From assembly GCA_025201345.1 (NCBI GenBank), contig JAIXMG010000032.1, positions 124,001-188,000 on the forward strand: DNA of 64,000 nucleotides. The letters are read 5' to 3'. Positions 35,060 through 48,557 of the stretch are shown piece by piece (position 1 is the stretch's first letter; each line of letters begins with the position of its first letter). A program made the position numbers and the translations under genes. The stretch comes from Thamnidium elegans. Lineage: Eukaryota; Mucoromycota; Mucoromycetes; Mucorales; Mucoraceae. The notes beneath the pieces were generated by a model. That model saw only the letters and a program-made list of their open reading frames with translations. It was not told the origin of the DNA and ran no database searches.

Positions 35060-38000
35060 ATGACAACGATTAAGGAATCAAGTTTATTCAATTGGATTAA
35101 TCTATACTTTAGCATTTCCAGTCTACAACAATTTAAAGATATACCAACACTTGTACTATTTATTCAGTCGTTATTTAATCACCATGAATTTGAAATATTA
35201 AATAATGATATCCCTTTATTATTGAATGAAATTAATTCAATTATACCAGTTTGTACAATTTTACCACAAGATACGATTGATGTACCTGCAGTGATCAGCG
35301 GTGACCATAACCAGATCTTAAGCCTTTTAGGTATTATCCAAACTCAATATCAAGCTTATACCATTATTCATACAATATTACAAAATAGAGAATTATCATT
35401 CACTGCACATGTAATGTATTCTATTTATACACACACACACATATATATACAAAAAAATTAATGTAATCTTTTAGATCCCACAGTTTATACCCAATCGCTT
35501 ACAAGATGTTAGAAATATAATCTTTTCTTGGACCAATTATATACTATCAGACTACATTGGCGCGTCATTAATATCACCCTTATTGGACTTGACTGTATCA
35601 TCTTGGCAATCAGGCATTTATTTATTAGCCATTGTTCATTATCATAATCCTTTAATTGTACCTGATTTATTTCAGCAACATGACGATCTGTGTACAGGTC
35701 TACAATTATTATCTCAACATTATCATATACCTGTCTTGTTTGATACCTTGCAGCAAGACCAAGATAAACAAGATGAATCTGCCATCATCACTTACCTGGT
35801 GGAATTAATACCTCATTTGTTTAAACCAACAAAAGATGAAACAATACAACGGCATCGTGATATTGAACGTTTCAAAAATGAGAATCCGTCGTATAACGGC
35901 AAAAAGACTACGTTTACTTCCACGTATACGTTACAGCAGTTAAAGATAACAAAGACCACAAGGTTAAAGTACAGTGACGGTACGGAGATTCCGTCTGATT
36001 TAGAAGAATTCGAAGCAAGAGCAAGTACACTATCGGAAAAGTTACACGGGTTACAGCATCGATTAATGTTGATTGTACCAACAAGATCTTTAAATTACTC
36101 TGCTTCTTCTGTTGACTCAATGGAGTTGTTCTTGACGGATGATAATACCACGAATTCGACACTGCGACATAATGAAAACAGTAGCCATACCAGCAGTATG
36201 ATGAGCGGCGATGAAGTACTTCAGATGATGCGTGTGTTGCACCCTTTACAAGCTGCAGAAGAAGATTACGCCGCGTATGATAAAAACTTCAAGTCTTTGC
36301 AATCTGAATTCCAACAATTGACGGACGGCGACTTGTTCTTGCTGCAAAATTATTTGAACCAAGAACTAAAGGCGGTTTGGAGAGACCATCCTAAAGTGAC
36401 GCTACGTACAACGCAGTTAATTCAGTTGCATCAAACTTTATCAAACGAATTTGAGAAGTCAGAAATCACACTGTCCAACTTTAGAAGAGGTTTTGCGTTT
36501 TCTCGCATGTGTTCTTCCATCTCTCACGAATTAGATATTGTGCAAAATAAAATGGTAAAGTCAATTACTACACATCATGATATAGAAGAGTTGGAGTTGC
36601 ATATGGAGAAAACGACAGATATGGTGCTGACGCTGAAAACTAATTTTGATGATTTGGTCACGGAAGATACAAGCTATTTTACTAAATTTGATTCCATCTC
36701 GGGCAAGAACCAGTTGGTAAGAGACTGGGTGGAAGAAGTGCGTGTTTGGTTTACAGAAGCTGAACGTATCAAGAAATGGATCGAGTTGCGTATTGATCAA
36801 TTGAACAGTACACCGTTACCAGACCCATTGATCTCGTCTGACTTGCCTGCTACGCAAGAACAAGTGAATGCGTTCAATATCTCGCACTCTTTACTGGAAA
36901 AAGAAATCGAGTCCTTTGATAAAGAAGATATGGCTAGATTACGGTCACATGTCAAGACTTTAACGGGGTCCGATCGAGCAGATAAAGATCTCAGCCCAGC
37001 TGATACGACAACAATAGAAATCACACTGACCACGTTAACCACGCTAGACAAACTCATCCATTCTTTGCGAAGAAAGAGTTACGACCTGCAAGTGCTGACG
37101 CAGCGTGTGCTGTGGGAAGACGAGTATAAAAAGGCCATGGACTGGTTAGCCGAAACCGACGGTCAAGTGGATATGTTTATTAAATCGAGTGCTCGCTGGA
37201 CTAGAGCCGAAGAAGAAGACACGGTTGAAGATCATATGAAAAGAGAGCGCTTAATGGCCAAGGAAAAACAAAAGGAAATTATTGTGCAACAACTGTTAAG
37301 CCTGGAAAGGAAAATGGCGGAGTTCGATCAGGGCCAGTTTACAAAAACGGTGGATAGTTTTCAGGACTTGGATAATACGTCCAGCGTCGAGTTGCCTGGT
37401 CATTTGGAGTCCAGGCAGGATGGCTGTGAACAGTTCTTTGAGGATTTGATGAAGAGAATGACGTTTGCAAGAAACGTGGTGGAACAACGTTTGAATGTCA
37501 TGGATTTTTTGTACCAAACGGACACTGTGCTGGACGACACAAAGTCTTTACAACTCGACCTTGGTGACGCCGAAACCAAGTCTCATCCGGGCGATAATGA
37601 CCGAGAAATGACGGCACGTGTTCAAAACATGCACGAGAGGATTGTGCAACTGGTAACTGCAACAGCTGGTCGGATACCGTACCCTGTTCCTGGACTCCAG
37701 ATTGATCACTTACCCAACTCAAAGGCAAACGAGGAAATTCAGGATGTCATCACTCGCAAACGAAACGACTTGATTTTACTCAGCGAAGATTTAGATGAAC
37801 GGTTACACTCGTTTCGAAACGTTTTGCAGCTACATAAACGGTCCAAAGAGTACTTGGATGACGCAGCTAGGCTTTGTGATTGGGCCGATGAACGTGTCAA
37901 GATGATCCGAAAAGTCAAGGTCAATCAGCAGGACGTTGGCTCGTTTACGGTGCAAGACCTGCAGCGATTAGAGCGTGACCGTGATAATATTCTGGGCAAG

Positions 38001-41000
38001 CTGAAGAACGGCAAGGAAAACGACGTGGTCGATTTATTAACGCGGATTCAGTTGCTACTAGAAACTGCAAAGAAATTAAATGTTTCGTCGTTGGATAAAG
38101 AGTCCCTGGTGGAGGTGTCGCAGCAGCTGGAAGAACGGTTCGATCGGTTGCAGCAGATTTTGGAAGAGCACGGGTTGGATTTGCAAGCACTCAGAAAGAA
38201 AATGGAAGACGGGAACACGTATTTTGAAAACGCGAGGTCGTTACGTTCGTTTATGAGCGAGACAAGACATTCGATGCCGGGGTTGAAACAGACATGTGGG
38301 TTTATGACGGGGCAGTCGGAGGAGCAGGATAAACGGCGGTTTGAAATGCTGCATCACTCGTTGAACCAGATCAAGAGCAGCTATAATCAGCAGCAAGCTC
38401 AGTTCTCGCAGCTGTGCAGTCATTTTGAGTTGATGGAGCCGTCTAAAATTGAAAACATGGATGAGATGCGGACCACGCAGCGCACGCTGGAAAACGACTG
38501 GACGTCGCTCGGTACCCAAATTCAAGACCTGGAATCGTTTGCTAAAACTGTCGGCGAGTGGTACAACCGTCAACGTCGTCTGAGCATGGTCGAAAACGAC
38601 CTGTTGGCTGGTATCAATGAAGATATTGCTCAGCTAGCAAAATCGGGATGGACAGACGAGGACTTGCAACGGATGCAAAACAAAATCGATAAGGCTTCGA
38701 GTCATTTGAAAGAAACAGGCGACGGTATTCGTGCCGCCGATAATAAAGAAGATGCCTTACAGACGGCCAATTACTCATGTGCCCGCGAGAGGCATTCGTT
38801 CTTGACAAATAAAACTGTGGCCGCCCTGGAGAATTTGAATGCGCTGAGGAGTAATGCCAATAAGGCCATGGCGTACAGTGCGTTTTTGGGCGAGGCTGAT
38901 AAGGTCCTGGGACACGTGCAGGCACAGAAGGAAGCCATTGATAGGCGTATGGCAGATGTAGGGAACAGCAAGTTTAGCTCGCAACCCATGGATACCATTG
39001 ATACCTTGTATAAGCGTACGCTGGCTTCGATCAAGAATTCGGAAAAGGAAAGTGTTGAGTTGGCCAAGTGCTTGGAGTCGCTGATTGTTACGGCAAAAGG
39101 ATTGGAGGCTGAAGGCTATGAGGCTGCGTCTGTACAAGAGCCGATCTTACGCATCAAGGATAAGTTGGACCAGTTGGCTAGCACAATCGAACTAGAGAAG
39201 AAGCAAGCTACGTTTATTCGCAAGATCTATACCCATGCCAAAGCAGCTAAGGACCTTCAGACTTGGGTTGATCACTGCTCAAACGCCATCTTACAGTTGC
39301 CTACGGATGTATGCATGAACGATGAGCAAGAACTGGTGGCTGAACTAGACCATCTGGACCAAAAGATCAACGAGATGAGACCTACGATCCAAGCATTTGA
39401 AGCCATGGAGTCTCGTATCTTTGCAACCAAGGACGGTGATCAGCTTGATCTATGTGAAATTAGTTTAGACCGAAACGAAATTAAAAGAGCGGTGCGGGAG
39501 CGTGAAGCGGGTCTGTTAAAGTCGTGGGACGAGTTGAAGAAACAGCATCTGCAGGCACGGCAGTTACTCGATAGCTCGAAGCGCGGTGTGGAAATTGCTC
39601 GTAAGGTGAAATCGATTTTGATGCAGGTAGGGGATATGAAGGACCGTGTCAGCGCGGTACGGATCTGCCGCAACACGCATTTGGATGACGGGATTGAGAA
39701 CCGCGATTTAAAGACAGTGTTGAGCTGTCCGTTGACATCTATCCCCACAGAACATCGGTTGGCGTCAGCCAAGGCTGAACTAACGATTTTGGATCGTGAT
39801 ATGGAGACGCATTTACAACATTCGATTCAAGAGTTAGATGCCATGTTGAACGCAAACACCCACCAGAACAACCAAGATATTTTTTCGGGCCAGCGCACCG
39901 AAATCACCATTGCTGTACGCGGCTTGATAGATTTGATGAAGGCGAAACGACGAGCTATTTCGGAAGCAGAAAAAATGGAAGGGTTCTTGACGGTGATGGA
40001 AGAGCTGGAGGTTTTGTTGCTTGCCTTGACGGAGGTTGTGTCGCGTGCGGATCCGTCTAATGCGCGTGTGGTCGATGGCAACTACAGTCGTACGGATTTA
40101 CAGGCGTTGCTGATCGATTTGGATACACGGTACCGGTACTATGAGCCCAAGATCAATGATCTCTTGAGCGAGTCCAAGGTGGTAGCTGAAAACCTGATGG
40201 GCGATCGTCGTGTGGTGGACTGTATTAAACAGCTATCTAATAAATGGGCTCAGTTGCAGTCAGAAGCAGCAGCAAAAAAAGCAGATTTAATGGCTCGTAT
40301 TGGACCTCTTGGTGATACCTTTGACGCTTTAAGCTCTACGGAAGGCATGCTGCAAGAAAAAGGCAGAAAAGCAGCTAGTTTGGTAAAGAAAACGTCTACA
40401 CCTGTTTTGAAACAACCTCCTAGTCCTAAAACAATGCAATCTACGCCTCGTTACATGACAGGGTATAATCGAACCAGTCGACCTAGTTTCACATCCACTG
40501 CTACCAGACCTACTTTTACTTCTCCAAATCCTCCAGTGATGGCAGGGTCAGCTACAGCAGCTCGGGCCAATGCAAAAAGAACAACGGGTGGCTCTGTGTC
40601 TCCGACGGCCAGACGAGTGGCAGTGCGTCAATTGGCAGCTCAGCAACAACGCAGACAGGTCACAGTCAAGACGCCTGAGAACTACGTATCTGATCCCCGA
40701 AATGATCTTGATGTTGCGTTGGGTGATATCTTGAACGACTCGCCGTACAAGATTCAGGTCAAGATGGTGCCTGGCGAAGTGGGTAAATACTGGTTTGGAA
40801 ACGTCAACCCGAAATTAGCGTACTGCCGTATCTTGCGCAGCAGGATGGTGATGGTGCGTGTCGGCGGTGGGTGGGTGGAACTGTCGCAGTTCTTGAGAGA
40901 CCATGCGTTGCTGGAAGGAGGCAATTTTGTGTCAGGAAGAGCAAAGTTACCGACAACCAGTGGCAGTGTCACACGCGACGGGTTCTTGAATACAACCGTA

Positions 41001-41243
41001 GGTCGAACGGCTCCTCGTGTTACGACTCTTCGCGACGGCGGCAGTATGGCTCCGACACTGCGTGAGTCAAGGTCAACTCCTTTTCATCGCGGGATCTCAC
41101 CAGTGCCGTATGGGCACGGTATTAAAACTGGAAACAAGTTTTTAGTCACGGTCGATGGCAACGGGAGTAAAGTAGAGGTCAAGATGACAAAAGCTAATAG
41201 TAAAGATGGCAAGTTTACTACGCCTAGAAGAATGAATATGTAA
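35060..41243 (+). CDS. Spectraplakin-like cytoskeletal linker (CH domains, rod, GAR domain)
   Basis: Two exons (35060-35410, 35475-41243) give 2039 aa. The first about 235 residues contain two calponin-homology-like segments. The second is clearer (VRNIIFSWTNYILSD, SSWQSGIYLLAIVHYHNP, ending AIITYLVELIPHLF). A very long alpha-helical rod (roughly residues 250-1720) has recurring Trp-centred heptads (VRDWVEEVRVWFTEAERI, ARLCDWADERVKMI, LQTWVDHCSNAIL) typical of divergent spectrin repeats. A Ser/Thr/Pro-rich basic linker leads to a GAS2-related GAR domain (VGKYWFGN to VRVGGGWVELSQFLRDH, near residues 1850-1920). The architecture predicts an actin-microtubule crosslinker. The codon composition is richer in G and C than the surroundings. 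Confidence 0.88.
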
Positions 41244-43675
41244 TTTATTTATTTTGTATATATATATTTTATCTGATTTAAAATAAAAAAAAAGGGGGGG
41301 GAGTTATCTTTTTTTATCAAATGTTAAATATGGTGCAACCTGTTTATTAAGTTGTTGACATATTTTGGTTTGGTTGTATACTGTAGCACGTTGCCGTCAA
41401 AAAGGTATAACGGACAAAACATGGTTGAGTAACATTTTAGATATAATTTCTGCAAAGTACTTTATATTTTTAAAAGACAGGTCAATACTATTTCTTTTAT
41501 ATATAGGCACGTACACGTTTTTAGGTAATATAGACATCATAACGCATGCATATACTTTAATTAAATATATGCAAAGAGAGTACATTAACCATGCTCTATT
41601 ACCCACAGACATTTTTTTTTTTTTAATGATTCAAGTTTATCAAGTGTAAAGTTTAAGACATCTTAGATTTTGTCTTACAGGATGAATGGTTGTCATACAA
41701 AGCGCACGTACTTTGACATAGTCATTTATTGGCTTTGAAACTTTTTACAGTGCCTGTATGTTAGTAAATTAGCTTAAATTTTTCTATTGTTCTACAAAAA
41801 AAAAAAAAAAAAAAAAAATGGCTGGGATCGACAAATACTCCTCCTTCTATAAGTTTGTTACCAAAAGATGGAATTCGATTGAAAAAAAAAAAAAAAAAAA
41901 AAAAAAAGGTGATACGAACGCACATACTCACTTTAAAAGAGATTTGAATATTTATGCAGTTTAGTGGAGTACAACCTGATTACAAAAACCCAAATTATAT
42001 TTTTTTTTTTTCGTTGTTATGGGGATATACTTTCTTTTTATGTCTATTTTATCATTTATCATCTGGTTTTCTCCTCATTTAAATTCATGTACCTGTATAT
42101 TTTTTATTAGGGTTTTTTTTTTAAAAAAAAATAAAATAAATAATAAATTATTAATAGCAGCAATAACGTTACTATAGGAGTTTATTATATTTTGTTGATT
42201 AGTAGAAACGAGATCTTGTTTAGTTTTGTATTAAAATAATTTTTTTTTTCTTCGTATAGTTGAATATTTTTTTTTATCGTCATTGCAAGGCCGTGTATAA
42301 ATAAAATCAAGGTTAGAATGATGTAAGTATATTAGATATTTACTGCTTCTTGTTTCTCTTTTTACACGCGTATGATTACTTTAAGCAAAAACGTGTCAAT
42401 TATAATTATATAGTTTAAAGTATTTTCTTATAAAACCTCAGGGGGAAAATATAGACGAGCTAAAAAAAAAAAAAATGCTCGGAGCAGGTAAAGAAATCAC
42501 CGCGCAAATAGATTCCTCTCTATTACACCCCCCAAAAAAAGAGCAAAAAAAAAATGAAGCTTTTTTTCCCCGTTGTGAATACAGTTTTTTTTTTTTAATA
42601 GTAAACACAGTGCATTATGTAATGTTTTCAATTTATATTATTAACAAGTATAAATAAATTCGATTTCTAGTTTATTTATTTTTTACAAAAAAAAAAAAAA
42701 GCTAAAAAAATTGCCTGAATAATTATTAAGTAACCAGTTAGATAACTAGGTTTGGCGGATGTTTCTTTAATTAGAAGAGTAATCGTTTAGATAGACTCTA
42801 ATTTGTTAAAAGGTAGTACAGAGTATGACCCGGAGAACGAAACATTAAAAAAAAAAAAAAAAATGACTTTTGTGACTTTTGGGAAAAAGTTTATGTTATC
42901 AGAAATCAGGCTTTTTTTTTTTTTTTTTTTTTTTGTATCTAGTAGTAATAAATGATCTACATGAGTTACTTTTTTTTTTTTTTTAAATAATACAATAAAC
43001 AATAATAATAAAAACGTGGCGTGATATTTAATTTTAAAGGAGGGGAATAAAGGAAAAAAAAATATCAGGTTTTTTTTTGCTGCTGAAAAAATAAACCTAC
43101 ATAAAATACACCCAATTTCGTGATCACTGAAAAAGTTCCGAGTCCCATTTTTTAGTGTGACAGACCCTATTTAGTGTTTATGCACTCAATTATTTCGTCG
43201 CTAAGGCTGAACGCACGTCCATCATTTTACTATCTTTTATTTTATATTTCATAGTTACCAAATAAAATATATAACGCAACTATATTATTTTTTTTTTTAT
43301 CTTTTTTTTTCTTTCCTAGTTTCCTTTTTTTTTTTTTTCTTTCTCATTGTATATATAAATATATATTAATAAAATAGTATATAAGTTCAATATTTAATAT
43401 ATTGATATATTCGAAAAAAAAAAAGGTTGCCCGCTACTATATTGCGTTTTATTCTGCCCCTCAACCTTATTGTCGATTTTTTCACGTTCCGACTTTAGGT
43501 CGACCTTATAAAGATCCTAGATCCTGTGCAAAAAAAAAAAAGAGCTTATCCTAATTTACTTTTTTTTTTTTTTTTTCCCTCTTTCTTTTCTCTTTTTTAT
43601 ATATATATTTTTTTAAAAAATAACACCCCTTTATTATAATAACATACAAAAAGAAAAAAGAAAATTATTTATTAA
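41244..43675. other. Intergenic region upstream of Ndt80-like gene
   Basis: No gene is seen in 2.4 kb. A/T homopolymers are abundant (A near 41795-41817 and 41882-41907, T near 42911-42934). A T-rich block at 43560-43600 precedes the gene by about 80 bp. Short frames at 41365 and 42475 are not supported. Confidence 0.5.
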
Positions 43676-45893
43676 ATGAACTCAGCTCACGAAACAAAAG
43701 AATGGCATATGTCTCAAGCATCTTTACAAAATCCATGTATGGCTGAAAGCCCTGTAACTCAATCACCTCAAATTCAGCACTACTCACCTATGCCATCAAT
43801 GGATCACCACTATGGACAGTCATTTCCTCAGGGCCCTATGCACCCTCCTGTGTAAGCATTTTTTTTTTTTTTTTTTGTATTTTCTGTCAATCTTTTTTTT
43901 TCTCTGCAAAAAAGGGAGAAGAAAACATAGTGCAACATTGCACCTATCTCCCCGCTCTTTTTTTTGTTTTTTTTTGTTCATATGATTAGAGTGAGATTGT
44001 GTGTGTATAATGTAAAAAAAAAAAATAGTTATCCTTTTTTTTTTTTTTTTTTTACAGTGCCGCTTATTTTTTTTTTATATATATATATTTATACTTTCTT
44101 AATATTCGGTACCTAAAAACGGAAACTTACCATTCTTTATTCAATTACAGTCATCATCAGCTCCCACCTTCAACTAATTTCTTACCTCCTGGAAAGCCTG
44201 AATCGGATCCACGTTTGCCTGGGTATGTGTACTATTAAATAAGTAAATAAATTATACATGTATTAATTTTTTTTTTTTTTTTTTTTTATATACATATAGT
44301 ATGATGTCTCTTTCTCAACCTGGTACACCTCGTCCTAGTCACCATACTTCCCCAACTTCTAAAAAAGCACATGCTAATTATACCACTTCTTCATTCCATG
44401 CTGCTCCTTATCCTCACTCTTCGCTCGCTCGCAAGAGAGGAAGAAATGAACTTTTCTCTACTGAGCTTGGTCCTTTCTTTAGTTCCACAAAACCATTTGA
44501 CAATTTGTACGCGTTGGACAGATCTACATTGTAAAGTACACAACACACACACACAAATATATTTTTTATTTACTCTTTTTTTTTTTTTTTTTATTATAGA
44601 TTAACTCTTCGTATTCAAGCTAAAATGGATAGAGGTTTCTTCTTGGCTGATAACGATTGGACATGTTACCGTAGAAATTATTTCCAAGTGAGTGGGGCAT
44701 TTGCTATTCACGGTTTAAACCACTATTACGCTGATCAAGAGACACAATGTTTGGTTCAAGTGGACGGACACTTCCTTCCTGTTCATAACTTTTCAATGAA
44801 TATTTCGGCCCGTGTTTCAAATAGCGATAAAAAGATCGAGTTAGTTCAGCATACACCCAAGCGTGATAAGGGACCTCAATCGACACCTGTTGCTAAGCTT
44901 ATTATGCCCGGCGGTAACTTGAGCATGAGCTCTGTCGGGGCCAACCAAAGTATTGTTACATTTGAACGAATTCAGTTCAAGACAGCTACCGCCAATAACG
45001 GTAAAAGAAGAGCGGCTCAACAATATTACGTCTGTTTAGTAGATCTTTACGCGGAGATCGAAGGTAATAAGAAGGTTAAAATTGCTTCTTGTCAATCTGC
45101 TCCTTTGGTTGTGCGTGGACGTAGTCCCGGCCATTACTCTGATAACCACGATCGTTATGAAAGCAATTTGGCTATCTCGGCTCCTCCTCCTCCTTCTACC
45201 GCTCAACATGATGAAAGGTTCAATGCTCCTTTCCCTAGACCTCCCATGACCCCTCCTGGTGTGATGGGTCCTGAGTACGGTTCACCTTACCCTTACCAAG
45301 CTTATAACAATTATCCTCACTACCCAATGCAACAACAAGGTATGATGATGGGGTCTACTCCCCCTACACCTACGAGTGGACCTACTCCTACTCAACATCA
45401 TCACCAACAACAGCAACAACATCACCACCACCACCAACAACAACAACAACAACAACAAAACGGTGGATCTTATTTGGTACCTAGTATGTCTTCCGATCCA
45501 TCTTCTTCAGAAACATCTTCTCCAGATCTTTATAATGGCGAATATAATAATAACGGAAGAGCACCCGCACCTAATAACAACGCTAATAATAATGGGTTGC
45601 ACGAAGATTCTAAATTATCTCATCCTCAACTTCCTCACCCTCATCATAACGGTAATATGAACATGCATATGCCTATGGATAATGGTGAGTGGCATCGTGG
45701 ACGTATGAACTCTACTGGCAGCCATCAGTCTCCTGCTGCTTATGAAGCTCAGCATAATTCGTATTTTTCTCAACCTACACCTAATGGGCCTCAAAGTGCT
45801 TTCTCCAATAGCTCAGCCCCTTCTACGCCTTATGGTGGTCCTGGTGCAAGAAAATTCAACTCTGGTAGTCAAAATATTCAGCAAGCATCTTAA
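43676..45893 (+). CDS. NDT80/PhoG-type transcription factor
   Basis: Exons 43676-43851, 44151-44222, 44300-44530 and 44600-45893 give 590 aa. The DNA-binding domain runs from about residue 140: ELGPFFSSTKPFDNLYALDR, LRIQAKMDRGFFLADNDWTC, YRRNYFQVSGAFAIHG, then FERIQFKTATANNGKRRAAQ and YYVCLVDLYAEIE. This is the Ndt80/PhoG s-type Ig fold, also found in Vib-1 and XprG regulators of starvation, protease production and cell death. The flanks are Pro/Gln/His/Asn-rich (polyQ/H near 45400-45460) and are probably activation regions. In intron 1 an alternative acceptor at 44057 would stay in frame and add 93 nt. The downstream acceptor is preferred because the added segment is A/T-biased. Confidence 0.92.
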
Positions 45894-46510
45894 ATCTCTT
45901 CTTTCTTCTTTTTATTATTATTATTTTAATTTTGCCATATATACATATATGATCTTCATACCAAAAATTCTACACCCCCCCCCCTTTTTGTAAGCTCTTT
46001 TTCTACCCTTTTTTTTATGTAATTTCAGATCATGCTATTTTTTCTTTTTTATATTTCTGTTTCATGCTCCCCACCAACAACCCCCCTTTTTTTGTTTTGT
46101 TTATTTTACCCTTATATCTTATTTATACACACTTTACGATAAAAAAAAAAAAAAAAAAAAAAAAGAGAGAAAAGAAAAAGTAAGGCCCTTTGTTCTTTCT
46201 TTTTCTCTTTTTTATATATTATATTCCTTTATTATTAAAACCTTTTTTTAATGCTATTTTTTTGTTGTTGTATAACACTTGTGACATAAGGTGGTGATAG
46301 GATACACCAATAAGGGTCTCACACCAACATAATAATGCTATATACATTTGTTGCACCAAATCAGTGTCAAAGCGCATATCAATAAACATGAAAATGTCCT
46401 TTCCCGCAAAAAAAGATAAAGTGACACCGAAAAAAAAAAAAAAATGTGACATCCAAAAAAAAAAAAGAGAGAGAAAAAAAAAACAAGATATTTTTACTAT
46501 AATTTTTATC
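45894..46510. other. Intergenic region, Ndt80-like gene to unknown gene
   Basis: No gene is supported. It contains a C10 run near 45975, an A24 run near 46141 and further A runs before 46480. It holds the 3' UTR of the Ndt80-like gene and the promoter of the next gene. Confidence 0.5.
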
Positions 46511-48557
46511 ATGCTTTTGGATTGGGATAGGTTTAAGACTATATTACAAAAAGAAGACAAAGATATACAGTTGGCTCTTGTCAGAAATAACGTACAGTTT
46601 CTTATTGAGTTTCTTACCCAATTATTACTGGTAAAATCAACAAAAACAAAAAGATAACAAAAAAGCTTCATGTGCTTACAATACTCGATGCTAGGAATTA
46701 AAGCAATGTGAATCGTCAATAAAAACTGTAGAAAAGTTTCCTCATGCAGGTCCTGCACTTACATTAGCTTCTGTAAAGTTTTTTTTTTTTTTTTTTTTGT
46801 ATTCAACTTGAATCTTATTTTTTTTTTATGAATCTAGATTCATCCATATATTGCGTACACACCACATATTGCAACACTAGTAGTAACCTGTTTAATAGAG
46901 TACAGTAAACTAGAAATAAATACAATATCTCAAACAAATACGTATAAAGAAAAGTAATAAAAAAAAAATCGACTACGGAATCGAAATAATAACTTTGTTG
47001 GTAGGTCTGTAATATGGTGTATTACTCGATTACGAAGGTTTTTAAGTGTTGAAAGAGAAGATACAAGAGATACAGAAACAATTATAAACCATATATCGGA
47101 TTTGATTGATAGTAAAGGAACCCAGTTGAACGTAAAAAAAAAAAAAAACTGCATAAAAAAAAAAGACAATTTTTGACAGCTTTTTTTTTTTTTTTTAGGC
47201 ACAGAAAATATCAAAATTAACAGATACTTGCCTAAGTTTAATACACGAGAAAAGATCTTTTGGGATGATTGAAAAGCTTGTTCAACGTGCGCTTGATTAC
47301 TCTAGAATGACATTATCAGATGGGCTCTTATCAGACGAATTTATTTATCAGTTAGCACAAAGCGATCAGATGAAATCGTGTTATATTAGCTGGTCACAGA
47401 CGTTGAAAATCGAACTATTACTGAATCATCAAGACCTGTTAGAAATCAAAGTACTGAACTTGATTGAGACGTGTATTAAATTGGATGATGCGTCAATGCA
47501 AGCACAATTAATGCAAGATGACTGTATAGAGTTATTACAAATATCAGACGAGCTTAGTAAGCGGTTTATAAGGTTGTTTTCAGAGCATGTCGTCCAGTTT
47601 CACAGCTGGAAATTAAACAAGTTGATACAGTGTGTGTATCGATGCGTAAAAGTACCTTTGTTCCAGTTGTGCCAGCAGGAAATTGAGAAGGCGACGTTTG
47701 TTCATGTGGAAACACATGCTTTGTATGATATAATTTGCAAGTATGTTTATGCTGAGGGGTCTGTTCTTGATGTTCCGTATAGAAGAAATGAAGCGTGGTG
47801 CTTGTCGATATCGTTTACTCGGTTTTTATGGTACTGTGTATATCGTTTAATTCAGTGGACTCAAAAAGAGAATGATCCATGGACTGACCAGGTAAAAAAA
47901 TAAAATAAAAAAAAATGCATTATTTTGTTTGTTTGTTAATTTTTTTTTTTCTTCTTGTAAAAGATGGAAGATATTCTAGTGTATATCAATTGGGTAATAT
48001 ATCCTTCTATGGATAATCGAGAATCTCAGTCCTTATCTTACTTTCGAAATTGGATTCAATCCAACAAAGGTTTCTTTTTTTTTTTCTTTTTTTTTAAAGC
48101 AAATACAGTTGTTAACACGTTTATATTTAGGGAATAATAGATTGTATGACGATATACCTAAACTGTGGCATAATTTACTTAATAGTAATCATATTTTAAT
48201 CGCTTGCTTTGTAACAACGATCTTTTTCTCAATAGATCATTTGCATGTGGATCAGCAAATATCATTGGTACTACCTAAGGGAGTTTTTTTTTTTTTTTCT
48301 TTTTACATCTAATTTTTTTTTTTTTCAATAGATTCAAAGTATACTCGCTGAACCGGAGCGAAAAAATTCTATCCAAGGAAATACTAAAAAGTAAGTTCAG
48401 CGCTAAAAAAAAAAAAAAAAAAAAAAAAAAATGGGGGGTGTATTAACTTTTGGTTAGGACAATACTTTTGGATTATTTGAATGATATTGAAACGCACACT
48501 AACCTTTATCCACGTTTAAATTTTCAACTGCAATATATCAAGGATTATTTTAGTTGA
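46511..48557 (+). CDS. Unrecognised helical protein, nine exons
   Basis: Exons 46511-46630, 46695-46772, 46838-46953, 47005-47131 and 47199-47891 join in frame. Further exons start at 47964, about 48132, about 48332 and about 48459, and the gene ends at TGA 48555-48557. The product is about 500 aa. It starts MLLDWDRFKTILQKEDKD. It is leucine-rich and predicted mostly helical, with no signal peptide or obvious membrane span. Segments such as CLSLIHEKRSFGMIEKLVQR and LIQWTQKENDPWTDQ suggest a HEAT-like or repair/scaffold type protein. I cannot name the family. One intron uses a GTTTCT donor (48069), which is unusual, so that junction is less certain. Confidence 0.7.

Noticed and set aside
35914..41065. 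Many minus-strand frames up to 120 codons inside the spectraplakin-like gene
   Set aside because: Antisense shadows of one continuous 1922-codon exon.
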